Part shown: positions 49,347-57,335 of the stretch, in pieces | Numbering within the stretch: the first letter of the stretch is position 1 | How the letters are laid out: each line of letters begins with the position of its first letter | Assembly: GCF_002863585.1 (NCBI RefSeq) | Contig: NZ_PGUY01000038.1 | Location: 1 to 64,000, forward strand | Origin: Peribacillus deserti | GTDB taxonomy: Bacteria; Bacillota; Bacilli; Bacillales; DSM-1321 | DNA length: 64,000 bases | Direction: 5' to 3' | Made by a program: the position numbers and the translations under genes | Notes under the pieces: model-generated | What the model saw: only the letters and a program-made list of their open reading frames with translations | What the model was told of the DNA's origin: nothing | The model's database searches: none

Positions 49347-49724
49347 TTAAACTTGTACTTCACTCATAAATGCATGAGTATTACCTTCTGTATCTTTAAA
49401 AAATACCATCCATGTTTCTGTTTGTCCCATTTTCGCTACAACATGTGGTTCATCGATAAAGATAACTTCTTTACCTACTAAGCGCTCATAGGTATCTTTA
49501 ATATTAGCGACTTGAAAATAAATAACCGAACTTGAATGGGCAAATTCCTCTTTTTCTGGAAGTGTTAACATGAGCCGCAGGCCATCGCATTCAAAAAATG
49601 CCATAATATCCGTGTTAAATAATAGAGAGAGTCCTAGTTTATCTTTATAAAAATCCAGTGCCCTATTTATATCTTTTACAGGTATTCCAATTTGCCCAAC
49701 ATTCTTAATCATTGTAGTATCCAT
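49347..49724 (-). CDS. VOC family protein (glyoxalase/dioxygenase-like)
   Basis: A 125-residue vicinal-oxygen-chelate protein with two beta-alpha-beta-beta-beta modules. VGQIGIPVKDINRALDFYKDKLGL is the standard opening, and MVFFKDTEGNTHAFMSEV closes it with a metal-binding Glu region. It could be a glyoxalase, bleomycin- or fosfomycin-resistance-like protein; the substrate is not predictable. AAGGGAG precedes the ATG. It is immediately downstream of an AraC-type gene on the same strand and inside the rlmH-proximal island. Confidence 0.85.
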   Translation of the reverse strand: MDTTMIKNVGQIGIPVKDINRALDFYKDKLGLSLLFNTDIMAFFECDGLRLMLTLPEKEEFAHSSSVIYFQVANIKDTYERLVGKEVIFIDEPHVVAKMGQTETWMVFFKDTEGNTHAFMSEVQV

Positions 49725-49777
49725 AAAAATTTTCTCCCTTCAAATTTCTTACTCCTAATAAGAATAAAGAATCTCAT

Positions 49778-50641
49778 CTATAATTTCTTATCCAATATCA
49801 CTTTTTTTCGATATTCTTTAGGAGAAAAACCAACATGTTGCTTAAACATTTTGCTAAAGGATACAGGGTTTTGAAATCCAAGTAAAAAGGTTATATCAGT
49901 CATATTTTTTTCTGTGTTTGATAATAGTTGCTTTGCTTTTTGTATTCTAAATTCTGAAATATGCTGATGAGGTGTTCTACCATATATTTGATAGTAAGTT
50001 CTTAATAAATGGTTAGGTGATAAACAAGCAACTCTAGCAACTTCATCTAGTTTTATAGGTTGATTAAAATATGATCTAATATAATCATGTGCAATACTCA
50101 CCCTTCTATATAGTTCTTCACGAGTAGTATTACGAATTGCATGTATTGATTCAATTTTTTTATATGTATTAAAGTGTTCATTTAAAATAGAAAACATTAT
50201 CTTATGAAATTGTTCCTCATAGCCAACGGAATCTATATCAAGAGTAGGTAATCTATGTTTAAAAGTTTCCAGTTGAGAGGATAAAGTTTTATTTTTATAA
50301 TAGGTTTTTTCAAAAAAACCAATAGAACTTGTATCCTTAAATGGATCGGTTAAAAGACTATCCTGTGTTTCATTTAATGAGTAATAGACTTCTTCTGCAA
50401 ATCCATTTTTAAAGAAAACACAAAAGGATTCTACAATTTTAGTTTCATCAATGGATATTGTGTATGCGCCTTCATTAAGGAGTAGGTATCTACTCTCTTC
50501 AACAGCAAAAAAGCCTTTATTAGTCTTATAATGGGCTTTACCATTGAAGAATGTTTTAATGGATAGTTGACCAATACCCTCCCAGTAAAACCCGTCACTT
50601 TTTGCATGTAACACGAAATTGGTAGAATCATTTTTTGTCAT
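49778..50641 (-). CDS. AraC family transcriptional regulator
   Basis: A 287-residue protein. The N-terminal cupin-like sensing region (FYWEGIGQLSIKTFF, residues ~10-150) is followed by a C-terminal AraC DNA-binding domain at ~185-285 with two HTH motifs (LDEVARVACLSPNHLLRTYY and DITFLLGFQNPVSFSKMFKQ). It is very AT-rich (only 12 G/C in 50161-50220), unlike the core genes, which suggests acquisition. It probably controls the adjacent VOC gene. The effector is unknown. Confidence 0.9.
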   Translation of the reverse strand: MTKNDSTNFVLHAKSDGFYWEGIGQLSIKTFFNGKAHYKTNKGFFAVEESRYLLLNEGAYTISIDETKIVESFCVFFKNGFAEEVYYSLNETQDSLLTDPFKDTSSIGFFEKTYYKNKTLSSQLETFKHRLPTLDIDSVGYEEQFHKIMFSILNEHFNTYKKIESIHAIRNTTREELYRRVSIAHDYIRSYFNQPIKLDEVARVACLSPNHLLRTYYQIYGRTPHQHISEFRIQKAKQLLSNTEKNMTDITFLLGFQNPVSFSKMFKQHVGFSPKEYRKKVILDKKL

Positions 50642-50738
50642 AATATAATCTCCATAGGTAACTTATTTTTCTATAGTAATATTATACATAATAATGGGAT
50701 TTTAAGTATGTTCATATATATTACCAATGAATTTGGGT

Positions 50739-50758
50739 CATAAGTAAATGAGGTTTTT
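50739..50758 (+). repeat. internal att-like direct repeat
   Basis: CATAAGTAAATGAGGTTTTT, identical over 20 bases to 53273-53292. The preceding bases (TTTGGGT) do not continue into the rlmH codons, so only the outer part of the junction is shared. It separates the AraC/VOC segment from the benE/lysR segment. Confidence 0.75.
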
Positions 50759-50853
50759 ATTCTATACAAAGAAATAAATGACACCTAGACTGCACTATGT
50801 CTAGGTGTCATTTATTTTGTCATGAGATGTATCCGAGGTCTAAAGAAACGGTG

Positions 50854-52134
50854 TTAGGAAATTTTGTCCTTGCAAAGAGCTTCACTCAAGTTAGTTTCAT
50901 TGTTTTGGTCACTTGATTCGGATTTATAAAAATCTTGTTTATCCAAGAACACGGTGGCCAAGGTACCCCCAACCAGACCCCAGAATGGCGCTCCGATATG
51001 GAGAATAGAGATCCCAGAGATTGTGATTATAAAGGAAAAGAGGGCCCCTGATTTGAATGGACCAGAGAAACTCATTTTCAAAGAGTCAACCAGCACACTA
51101 ATCATGGCGACGCCACCTAGTAATTGAATTAATGAGGCAGGAATGACATGTGGAATTTGCGAAGCTATTGGAGAGAATAGAGCTAATAGACAGGATAATA
51201 CTCCTAATACAATAGCAGCGACATACCTATGTTCAAGTTTGCCTGATTCTTTGTTAACAAGTAAGCCCGTCATGGGACCTGCAATACAGGCTGGGTGGCC
51301 CCCCAAAAAAGCATTTATAATGGTACCAATTCCGCTCCAATTGGTCATGGCATTGATCGGTGGACGATAGCCATGGGTCTCTAACATAGCAATCCCTTGG
51401 GCATTTTGAATGGCAATAACCGTTAAGAGTAATGGAATGACAAGTTCCCCTACAACGGAAAAACTAAATGATGGGATGATAAAATGGGGAATGCCCATTG
51501 TTATATGGAGAGGCTGTACAGAAACATTCGGCAAAAATTTAAGACAAAGAATTGCCGCAATGATCGCCCCTAATATAGGCGGAAACTTTTTTGAAAATCG
51601 TAAGAAAAAAGAAAGAGCAAGAAAGACAAGTAACGGGATTCCGTTGAGTAAAGGATTTTTTACAACCGAGCCGATCATTTCAGTTCCGAAAGGGAGTAAG
51701 ACGCCTGACACCATCCCCATCATAACTGGCATAGGCAAAACCTTCATCCATTTTGTAACAAGGCCAGATAATCCTAAAAGAAAAATAAGGATCCCGGTTA
51801 TAATATAGGCTCCTACCACTTGGTTGAAAGAATAATGGGTTAAGCTTGAGCCGACAAGAATGGCTCCAGGTATTGAAAAGGCATAGCCTATGGGTTGTCC
51901 ATAATATAAGGAGACGATGAGCGTTAGGAGTCCCCCCGTTCCATAAATGGCGAAAATCCATGAGCTGGTTATGCTACCAGACAAATGACCTTTTGCAGCA
52001 GCTTGTAAAACAATTAATAATGGTCCTGCTGAACCAAATAGCCAGGCCACAAATCCATTCGATATATTCCCAACCGATAAAAGCTTTGGAAATTGTATGG
52101 TATTTTTTTGAACAACAAAGTCACACTCCTTCAA
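50854..52134 (-). CDS. benE: Benzoate/H+ symporter, BenE family
   Basis: About 426 residues, 11-12 transmembrane helices, related to the NCS2-type fold. Characteristic segments are FSIPGAILVGSSLTHYS, MGMVSGVLLPFGTEMIGS, and NAFLGGHPACIAGPMTGLLVN near the middle. It probably imports benzoate or a related aromatic acid. The start is unclear: TTG at 52134 has no ribosome site upstream, whereas GAAGGAG lies just inside the frame with no conventional start after it. Divergent from a lysR gene, which presumably regulates it. Confidence 0.87.
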   Translation of the reverse strand: MKECDFVVQKNTIQFPKLLSVGNISNGFVAWLFGSAGPLLIVLQAAAKGHLSGSITSSWIFAIYGTGGLLTLIVSLYYGQPIGYAFSIPGAILVGSSLTHYSFNQVVGAYIITGILIFLLGLSGLVTKWMKVLPMPVMMGMVSGVLLPFGTEMIGSVVKNPLLNGIPLLVFLALSFFLRFSKKFPPILGAIIAAILCLKFLPNVSVQPLHITMGIPHFIIPSFSFSVVGELVIPLLLTVIAIQNAQGIAMLETHGYRPPINAMTNWSGIGTIINAFLGGHPACIAGPMTGLLVNKESGKLEHRYVAAIVLGVLSCLLALFSPIASQIPHVIPASLIQLLGGVAMISVLVDSLKMSFSGPFKSGALFSFIITISGISILHIGAPFWGLVGGTLATVFLDKQDFYKSESSDQNNETNLSEALCKDKIS

Positions 52135-52143
52135 CTAATGAAT

Positions 52144-52162
52144 TACACTACATCTTAGTGTA
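52144..52162. promoter_or_regulatory. inverted repeat operator between benE and lysR
   Basis: TACACTA-CATCT-TAGTGTA, a perfect 7-bp-arm inverted repeat with a 5-base centre. It fits the partial dyad (T-N11-A) that LysR-type regulators bind in divergent promoter regions. Confidence 0.65.
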
Positions 52163-52237
52163 TACTCAATTTATCAATACTTAAAATATCTGTTTTGTCT
52201 TTTTGCTATATCTTTTGAGTATGATGGAGGTTTCATA

Positions 52238-53107
52238 TTGGATATTCGACAGTTAAAATACTTTGTCACTATAGCAGAAGAAGGTAAGATCACGACCGCT
52301 GCAAAGAAATTAAATATTGCTCAACCCCCTTTGAGCAGACAACTCAAACAAATGGAAGAAGAGCTAGGCGTCATTTTATTTGATCGAGATAACAAAAGTC
52401 TTAATTTAACCTTGGAGGGGGAAAGATTACTTCTTCGAGCAAAAGAACTTTTAAATAAACTTGATGAAACAATGGTTGAAGTTCAAGAATTGAGGAAAGA
52501 CGCCAGTGGGATTTTATCTGTTGGATCCAATCTTTATTGTGCATCTTTAATTCTTTCTAAGGTGGTAGATATTCGTGAGAAAAATCCTGGCCTTACTTTC
52601 AAAGTATGGGAAGGTGAAACGATTCATCTCATAAAAATGTTATCTAAACGTCAGATTGAGATTGCGATAACAAATAGTCCAATAACAGAAAAAAGTATCT
52701 CTCAAATGACATTGAAAAGTGACCCATATGTGCTTGTTTTACCTGAAAAATGGATGTGGAATGGATCAGAACAATGCAGGTTAGAGGAAATTATCGATTT
52801 GCCATTGATTCTTCTACGACCAAACTATGGTTTAGGTGCGTATGGACAAATTGTCAATGAATTTCAACGGTTAGATTTAGAACCAAATATACTGTGCGAA
52901 TGTCAGGATTTAATTATGTTACTTGGCCTCGTTTCATCGGGGTTTGGTGCAACGATCTTACCACTGTCGTTATTATCCCTCCATTCATTGGGAGGATTGA
53001 GAGTCATTCAGCTAAAGGATCAGACCTTAATATCTGAACCTAAAGTAATTTGGAGGAAGAATAGTTACTTATCAAAAGCAGCAAAAGAATTTTTAAATCT
53101 TTTTTAG
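52238..53107 (+). CDS. LysR family transcriptional regulator
   Basis: A 289-residue LTTR. The N-terminal winged HTH is MDIRQLKYFVTIAEEGKITTAAKKLNIAQPPLSRQLKQ, followed by a linker helix and a periplasmic-binding-like effector domain (~90-289). It is closest in feel to CynR/CatM-type regulators of aromatic or small-acid metabolism. The TTG start has GGAGG 7 bases upstream. Divergent from benE, so it is likely its activator with an aromatic inducer (inference). Confidence 0.92.
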   Translation: MDIRQLKYFVTIAEEGKITTAAKKLNIAQPPLSRQLKQMEEELGVILFDRDNKSLNLTLEGERLLLRAKELLNKLDETMVEVQELRKDASGILSVGSNLYCASLILSKVVDIREKNPGLTFKVWEGETIHLIKMLSKRQIEIAITNSPITEKSISQMTLKSDPYVLVLPEKWMWNGSEQCRLEEIIDLPLILLRPNYGLGAYGQIVNEFQRLDLEPNILCECQDLIMLLGLVSSGFGATILPLSLLSLHSLGGLRVIQLKDQTLISEPKVIWRKNSYLSKAAKEFLNLF

Positions 53108-53260
53108 ACACTAAAATTATTTACTCAAAAGTAAAAGACTTCAACGTTGAAAAATGGCAAATAAAATGAAACAGGTATTAGTTTTGACTGTGGTAAAGTA
53201 GATCATTAAATGAAAAATAAAATATATTCATGGTTTTATAACATCATTTAGATTCGTTAC

Positions 53261-53292
53261 GGAGAACCGTACCATAAGTAAATGAGGTTTTT
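53261..53292 (+). repeat. rlmH 3'-end att-like site (right boundary)
   Basis: GGAGAACCGTACCATAAGTA, coding GEPYHK and stop in frame, followed by AATGAGGTTTTTT. It duplicates the end of rlmH four kilobases away and shares its last 20 bases (53273-53292) with 50739-50758. No rlmH body precedes it. Interpreted as the far attachment end of an SCC-type insertion. Confidence 0.78.
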
Positions 53293-53393
53293 TCGATAAA
53301 TTTTATGGAGAGGTGCCGTTTTGTTATCTGATTAGCTGTATGAACATTCATTGGGTGAATAGTTGTTTTTACTCCTGCAATGAATTTGCTTTT

Positions 53394-53443
53394 TTGTTCA
53401 ATCAGGATATCTTATCAAGCTGAAGAAAATCTTGATTGAACAA
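53394..53443. repeat. 11-bp inverted repeat, function unknown
   Basis: TTGTTCAATCA (53394-53404) and TGATTGAACAA (53433-53443) are perfect complements across 28 bases. It lies in a gene-free stretch (53293-53543) that is otherwise featureless. Confidence 0.6.
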
Positions 53444-53543
53444 ATATAAAAAATGATTGGAGTCCTCTTATATGCATAGTTTTACTTACTTTTAATATTC
53501 TCCTTTAATCACAAAAAACGAGCCGCGAATTGTTCCAGCTAGT

Positions 53544-54190
53544 TTAGTTCTGCCTGGCAAACTTAAACTTTCCTTCTAATTCCTTTGGTATCTCCATACC
53601 CTTGAGAAAGCTTAAAACCAACGGCCCGCTTCTTAGTGTCATCAACCGTATACATGAGAAAGACCATCCTCATAAAAGACTTTGGCCATATTGATATTTT
53701 CCACCTGAAAACGCGACGTTTCTAATGGTTTGGCCGCAAACTCAATATCACGTTCTTCTTTCAAAAATCGGTTCACATAATCAAGTGTCTCGCAGGACGC
53801 TAGCTGGTACAACCGTAAAGTCATGCTTGTATTTGTTCATATAGCAGCGGGCATCATTAGCACGTAAACCAGCAAGAGTTTCTGTGACAGGTGAAGACTC
53901 TAAATCAACCGTAGACACATTTTTAAAATCTACAATATAGGACAATTCCATCCCTCCAGTTATCTCTTTATTTCCTAACAACAAGTATCCACATTTCTCC
54001 AAATACTAAGCCGTTACGCTGCCCCATCACAACCCTTGCATTTGGCCCGCCAACATAGGCAAAATTCTTTGCTTCTGGCAAGACTTGACCAAAAGCAATA
54101 CCAGTAAGCATATTACTCAATGTATCAGCGGTCACTGCTTCCCCTTTTACAACGAGGTATTCTCCACACTTGGTGACATAACAGAGAAAG
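53544..54190 (-). pseudogene. frameshifted gene of unknown family
   Basis: Three overlapping frames on the minus strand make one coherent but broken product. CGEYLVVKGEAVTADTLSNM... comes first, ending in stop near 53970. MELSYIVDFKNVSTVDLESS then starts with AACTGGAGGG upstream, followed by YVNRFLKEERDIEFAAKPLE, and MEIPKELEGKFKFARQN closes it. At least two further frame changes are needed to join them. I do not recognise the family. It lies just outside the right att-like site, so it may be a remnant of a mobile element. Confidence 0.55.
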
Positions 54191-54215
54191 TTACATTTAA
54201 TAAATAAAATTCTTG

Positions 54216-54249
54216 AGGTCAGTTTTCTTTATAGGAAACTGACCTTTTT
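54216..54249. terminator. hairpin with T run
   Basis: AGGTCAGTTT (54216-54225) and AAACTGACCT (54236-54245) form a perfect 10-bp stem, with TTTTT following on the plus strand. It is upstream of both the broken gene (minus strand) and the yraG operon. 54250-54543 holds no recognised gene. Confidence 0.7.
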
Positions 54250-54543
54250 AATTGGCACAACTACTTCTATTTTTACATTGACCGGCCATAAATAGAGGCG
54301 GCTGGTTTTAACAATACAGACACGAACTTACGTACACTGACCAATAACCCCAGCATAAGGAACTTTAATCCTTTTTTTGTAAAAGCTCTAATTTATGGAC
54401 AAACATTGAAGTATGTAAAGTCTCTAGACTGTTTTCAACCACAGATGATTTTTTCTTCCATCATTGTATTTCGGACAGAATGAGAATTTTTTTTTTCGGA
54501 ATAATACTATTGATTGAATTTTAATACATGGAGGGTGAAATGA

Positions 54544-54810
54544 ATGGATAATCAAAAATTAGCTGCCCATGAGTCCTTGGACTTACATGAAGTCATTAAT
54601 TTTAAGACGCTTTGTGTAGGGAAATCGAAATTAATGCAAGGATTGGTTTTTGATGATGATTTGAGAAATTTAATGAAAAAAGATGTTGAACAATCGATAC
54701 AAGCGCTTGGACAGTTACAGGAAGTCTATAAACGAGCACCATTCGAAGCTCCTGTTCCTGAAAACCGCCCAACACCAACAGTAAACTTGAAAGGAGTGCA
54801 TATGCATTGA
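54544..54810 (+). CDS. yraG: CotF-like spore coat family protein (YraG-like)
   Basis: An 88-residue helical protein. [21 protein letters not shown] and [23 protein letters not shown] match the N-terminal half of CotF-type coat proteins, followed by a Pro-rich tail. It is first in a five-gene set with the same order as B. subtilis yraG-yraF-adhB-yraE-yraD. GGAGGGTGAAATGA precedes the ATG. Sporulation expression is inferred, and no clear sporulation promoter is claimed. Confidence 0.8.
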   Translation: MDNQKLAAHESLDLHEVINFKTLCVGKSKLMQGLVFDDDLRNLMKKDVEQSIQALGQLQEVYKRAPFEAPVPENRPTPTVNLKGVHMH

Positions 54811-55187
54811 ACAATGACTATTTAGACCCAATAAACTCCATACATGTACCTGAGCTTGCAGACACCACTTTTGCTATGGACTTCCTTCTTCGTGCAAAAG
54901 AAGGGGTTCGGAATATTGCTGTGGCATTAACAGAATCCGCGTCACCGGATGTTAGGGCCCTTTTACGGGATCAGCTAATGCAGGGGATTGCGATGCATCA
55001 GGAAATTACAGAACTTATGATTAATAAAAAGTGGTTCCATCCATACGAACTAAGTGAACAGTATAAACTAGATCAGCTCTCTGCCAATAATACGGTCATG
55101 ATTGGCAAAATGAATCTATTCCCTGTGGAGACTAATAGAAAAGGTTTGTTTGCCCAGACACCTGATGAACATTCTGATAAACAATAA
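54807..55187 (+). CDS. yraF: CotF-like spore coat family protein (YraF-like)
   Basis: A 126-residue protein of the CotF C-terminal type (ferritin-like helical bundle): [39 protein letters not shown] and [18 protein letters not shown]. The TTG start overlaps the yraG stop and has GGAGTG 8 bases upstream, so the two are coupled. yraG plus yraF looks like a CotF protein split into two genes. Confidence 0.82.
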   Translation: MNNDYLDPINSIHVPELADTTFAMDFLLRAKEGVRNIAVALTESASPDVRALLRDQLMQGIAMHQEITELMINKKWFHPYELSEQYKLDQLSANNTVMIGKMNLFPVETNRKGLFAQTPDEHSDKQ

Positions 55188-55205
55188 CAAAGGAGGCTGT
55201 ATAGA

Positions 55206-56342
55206 ATGAAGGCTGTAACGTATCAAGGCATTAAAAACGTTGAAGTGAAGGAAGTTGAAGACCCGAAGATTCAAAAGCCTGATGATATGATCATTAGAGT
55301 AACCAGTTCAGCTATCTGTGGTTCCGATCTACATCTAATACATGGGATGATTCCTAATCTGCAGGAAAACTATGTCATTGGTCATGAGCCAATGGGAATC
55401 GTTGAAGAGGTGGGACCAGAGGTTACGAAGCTGAAAAAAGGTGACCGTGTAATTATTCCATTTAACATTGCATGTGGTGAATGCTTTTACTGCCAAAACC
55501 ATTTGGAAAGCCAATGTGATAATTCCAATGAAAACGGAGATATGGGAGGATTTTTCGGTTATGCAGGAATAACTGGCGGTCACCCAGGAGGGCAGGCAGA
55601 ATATTTGCGGGTGCCTTTTGCTAACTTTACTCATTTCAAAATCCCTGAGTCGGTTGAAGAACCTGATGAAAAGCTTGCAGTTATTGCGGATGCGATGACT
55701 ACTGCATTTTGGACTGTTGACAATGCGGGGGTAAAGAAGGGAGATACAGTTATTGTTCTGGGCTGCGGTCCGGTAGGACTTTTTGCACAAAAATTTTGCT
55801 GGTTAAAAGGTGCAAAACGTGTGATCGCCGTTGATTATGTGGACTATCGTTTACAGCATGCGAAACGTACGAACAACGTGGAAATCGTAAATTTTGAACA
55901 ATATGAGAATACAGGCATGCATCTGAAAGAAATCACTAAGGGTGGAGCAGATGTTGTCATTGATGCGGTAGGCATGGATGGAAAAATGACTGATATGGAA
56001 TTCCTTGCAAGCGGCCTCAAACTGCATGCCGGAGCATTTAGTGCGTTTATCATTGCTTCACAGGCCGTTCGAAAAGGCGGGACAATCCAAGTTACAGGTG
56101 TTTATGGCGGAAAATATAATGGATTCCCAATGGGTGATATTATGAACCGCAATGTTACCATCAAGACGGGACAAGCCCCTGTCATCCACTATATGCCATA
56201 TATGTTTGAATTAGTCCAAACAGGCAAAATTGATCCGGGAGATGTAGTGACTCATGTTCTACCGCTCAGTGAAGCCAAGCATGCTTACGAAATCTTTGAC
56301 ACCAAAATGGATAATTGTATAAAAGTCATATTGAAACCATAA
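55206..56342 (+). CDS. adhB: Zinc-dependent alcohol dehydrogenase
   Basis: A 378-residue MDR dehydrogenase of the AdhB/glutathione-independent formaldehyde dehydrogenase type. The catalytic zinc site is in SAICGSDLHLIHG and GHEPMGIVEEVG, and structural zinc cysteines are in CGECFYCQNHLESQC. The Rossmann motif is VLGCGPVGLFAQ. It oxidises an alcohol or aldehyde with NAD(P). AAAGGAGG precedes the ATG. It is embedded between pairs of coat-protein genes as in the B. subtilis yra locus. Confidence 0.9.
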   Translation: MKAVTYQGIKNVEVKEVEDPKIQKPDDMIIRVTSSAICGSDLHLIHGMIPNLQENYVIGHEPMGIVEEVGPEVTKLKKGDRVIIPFNIACGECFYCQNHLESQCDNSNENGDMGGFFGYAGITGGHPGGQAEYLRVPFANFTHFKIPESVEEPDEKLAVIADAMTTAFWTVDNAGVKKGDTVIVLGCGPVGLFAQKFCWLKGAKRVIAVDYVDYRLQHAKRTNNVEIVNFEQYENTGMHLKEITKGGADVVIDAVGMDGKMTDMEFLASGLKLHAGAFSAFIIASQAVRKGGTIQVTGVYGGKYNGFPMGDIMNRNVTIKTGQAPVIHYMPYMFELVQTGKIDPGDVVTHVLPLSEAKHAYEIFDTKMDNCIKVILKP

Positions 56343-56356
56343 GAAGGAGGTTTATC

Positions 56357-56554
56357 ATGAATTACGCCTTACATGAAGTTCTTGAGGTCCATGAAATGGC
56401 TGTATTTAAGACCACTTGTTTAACTAAGTCCAAAACTATGAAAGCCCTGGTTACGGATGAAAGGCTACAAGGTATTATGCAGCAGGACATTGATGTGTCC
56501 AGTAGACAGTTACAGGAATATGCTTCTATTTTATCTAACGCAAAGCAGCAGTGA
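56357..56554 (+). CDS. yraE: CotF-like spore coat family protein (YraE-like)
   Basis: A 65-residue helical protein, MNYALHEVLEVHEMAVFKTTCLTKSKTMKAL, homologous to yraG (shared LHEV...FKT.C..KSK.M..L pattern) but without its Pro-rich tail. AGAAGGAGG lies upstream of the ATG at 56357; a longer frame from 56315 inside adhB is unlikely. Confidence 0.8.
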   Translation: MNYALHEVLEVHEMAVFKTTCLTKSKTMKALVTDERLQGIMQQDIDVSSRQLQEYASILSNAKQQ

Positions 56555-56567
56555 GGAGATGAATAAT

Positions 56568-56867
56568 ATGAATCCAATTATTGAAAATTTAACTGGCATG
56601 AATGCACTCTCTGACCAAGTAATTGCCATGGATTTATTGATTTCAGCAAAAAGCGGAGTCAGGAATTATGCAATGGCAGTTACCGAATCAGGCACACCTG
56701 AAGTGAAAGAAATCCTAACCCGCCATTTAGTGGAGGCGATTGATATGCATGAGCAAATCTCTGCTTATTTGACAGAAAAAGGATACTACCACGCTTGGAA
56801 TCCGAATGAACAATTCAATTTAGATGTTCAAAATATCAATACAGCATTAAATTTACCAACTCTATAA
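56568..56867 (+). CDS. yraD: CotF-like spore coat family protein (YraD-like)
   Basis: A 99-residue protein homologous to yraF: LSDQVIAMDLLISAKSGVRNYAMAVTESGTPEVKEILTRHL and MHEQISAYLTEKGYYHAWNP. The ATG at 56568 has GAGGAG 9 bases upstream. The operon therefore contains two tandem N-type/C-type CotF pairs around adhB. Followed by a strong terminator. Confidence 0.82.
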   Translation: MNPIIENLTGMNALSDQVIAMDLLISAKSGVRNYAMAVTESGTPEVKEILTRHLVEAIDMHEQISAYLTEKGYYHAWNPNEQFNLDVQNINTALNLPTL

Positions 56868-56870
56868 ACA

Positions 56871-56906
56871 ATGAAAGGAGGCTGACCCTTAGCCTCCTTT
56901 CATTTT
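56871..56906 (+). terminator. yra operon terminator
   Basis: ATGAAAGGAGGCT (56871-56883) and AGCCTCCTTTCAT (56891-56903) form a perfect 13-bp stem with a 7-base loop and a short T tail. Confidence 0.93.
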
Positions 56907-56937
56907 GACTTACATTCGATTTTCACTGTCAGTTATA

Positions 56938-57240
56938 TATGCCATGGTTCATCGCACAAATAAACTGGCATACTCAAAGTATGTGCCGCAAGGGGAACTG
57001 TTACGACAACGGTTATAGAGAATTTCTTGGGTATCCTGAAATCCGAACTGCTCTATCTTAAGAAATTTGAAAGTGTAGAACACTGCTTTAAGTTCGAACT
57101 TGAAAAATATATAGAATCCTATAATCACAAACGTATCAAGGCAAAACTAAAAGGCCTGAGCCCGGTTCAGTACCGAGTTTAGACCTTGCAAGCTGCCTAA
57201 CCTGAGTTAACCTGTCTAACTTTATGGGGTCACTTCAGAT
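56938..57240 (+). mobile_element. IS3-family transposase remnant with one end
   Basis: Translating in two frames gives TQSMCRKGNCYDN then VIENFLGILKSELLYLKKFE through RIKAKLKGLSPVQYRV and stop at 57181. This is the C-terminal DDE domain of an IS3 (IS150-like) transposase, with a frameshift near 57010. After it, TGTCTAACTTTATGGGGTCA (57210-57232) resembles an IS150-type terminal repeat. The 5' part of the element is missing. Non-functional. Confidence 0.82.
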
Positions 57241-57335
57241 CAGCAGCCGGCTTTATATTTAAATCCAATTGCAATTATCGAGTAACCCGTTTATCGGGAA
57301 ACCTCATTGTTTTTATACTCTCTACAAACAGGTTT

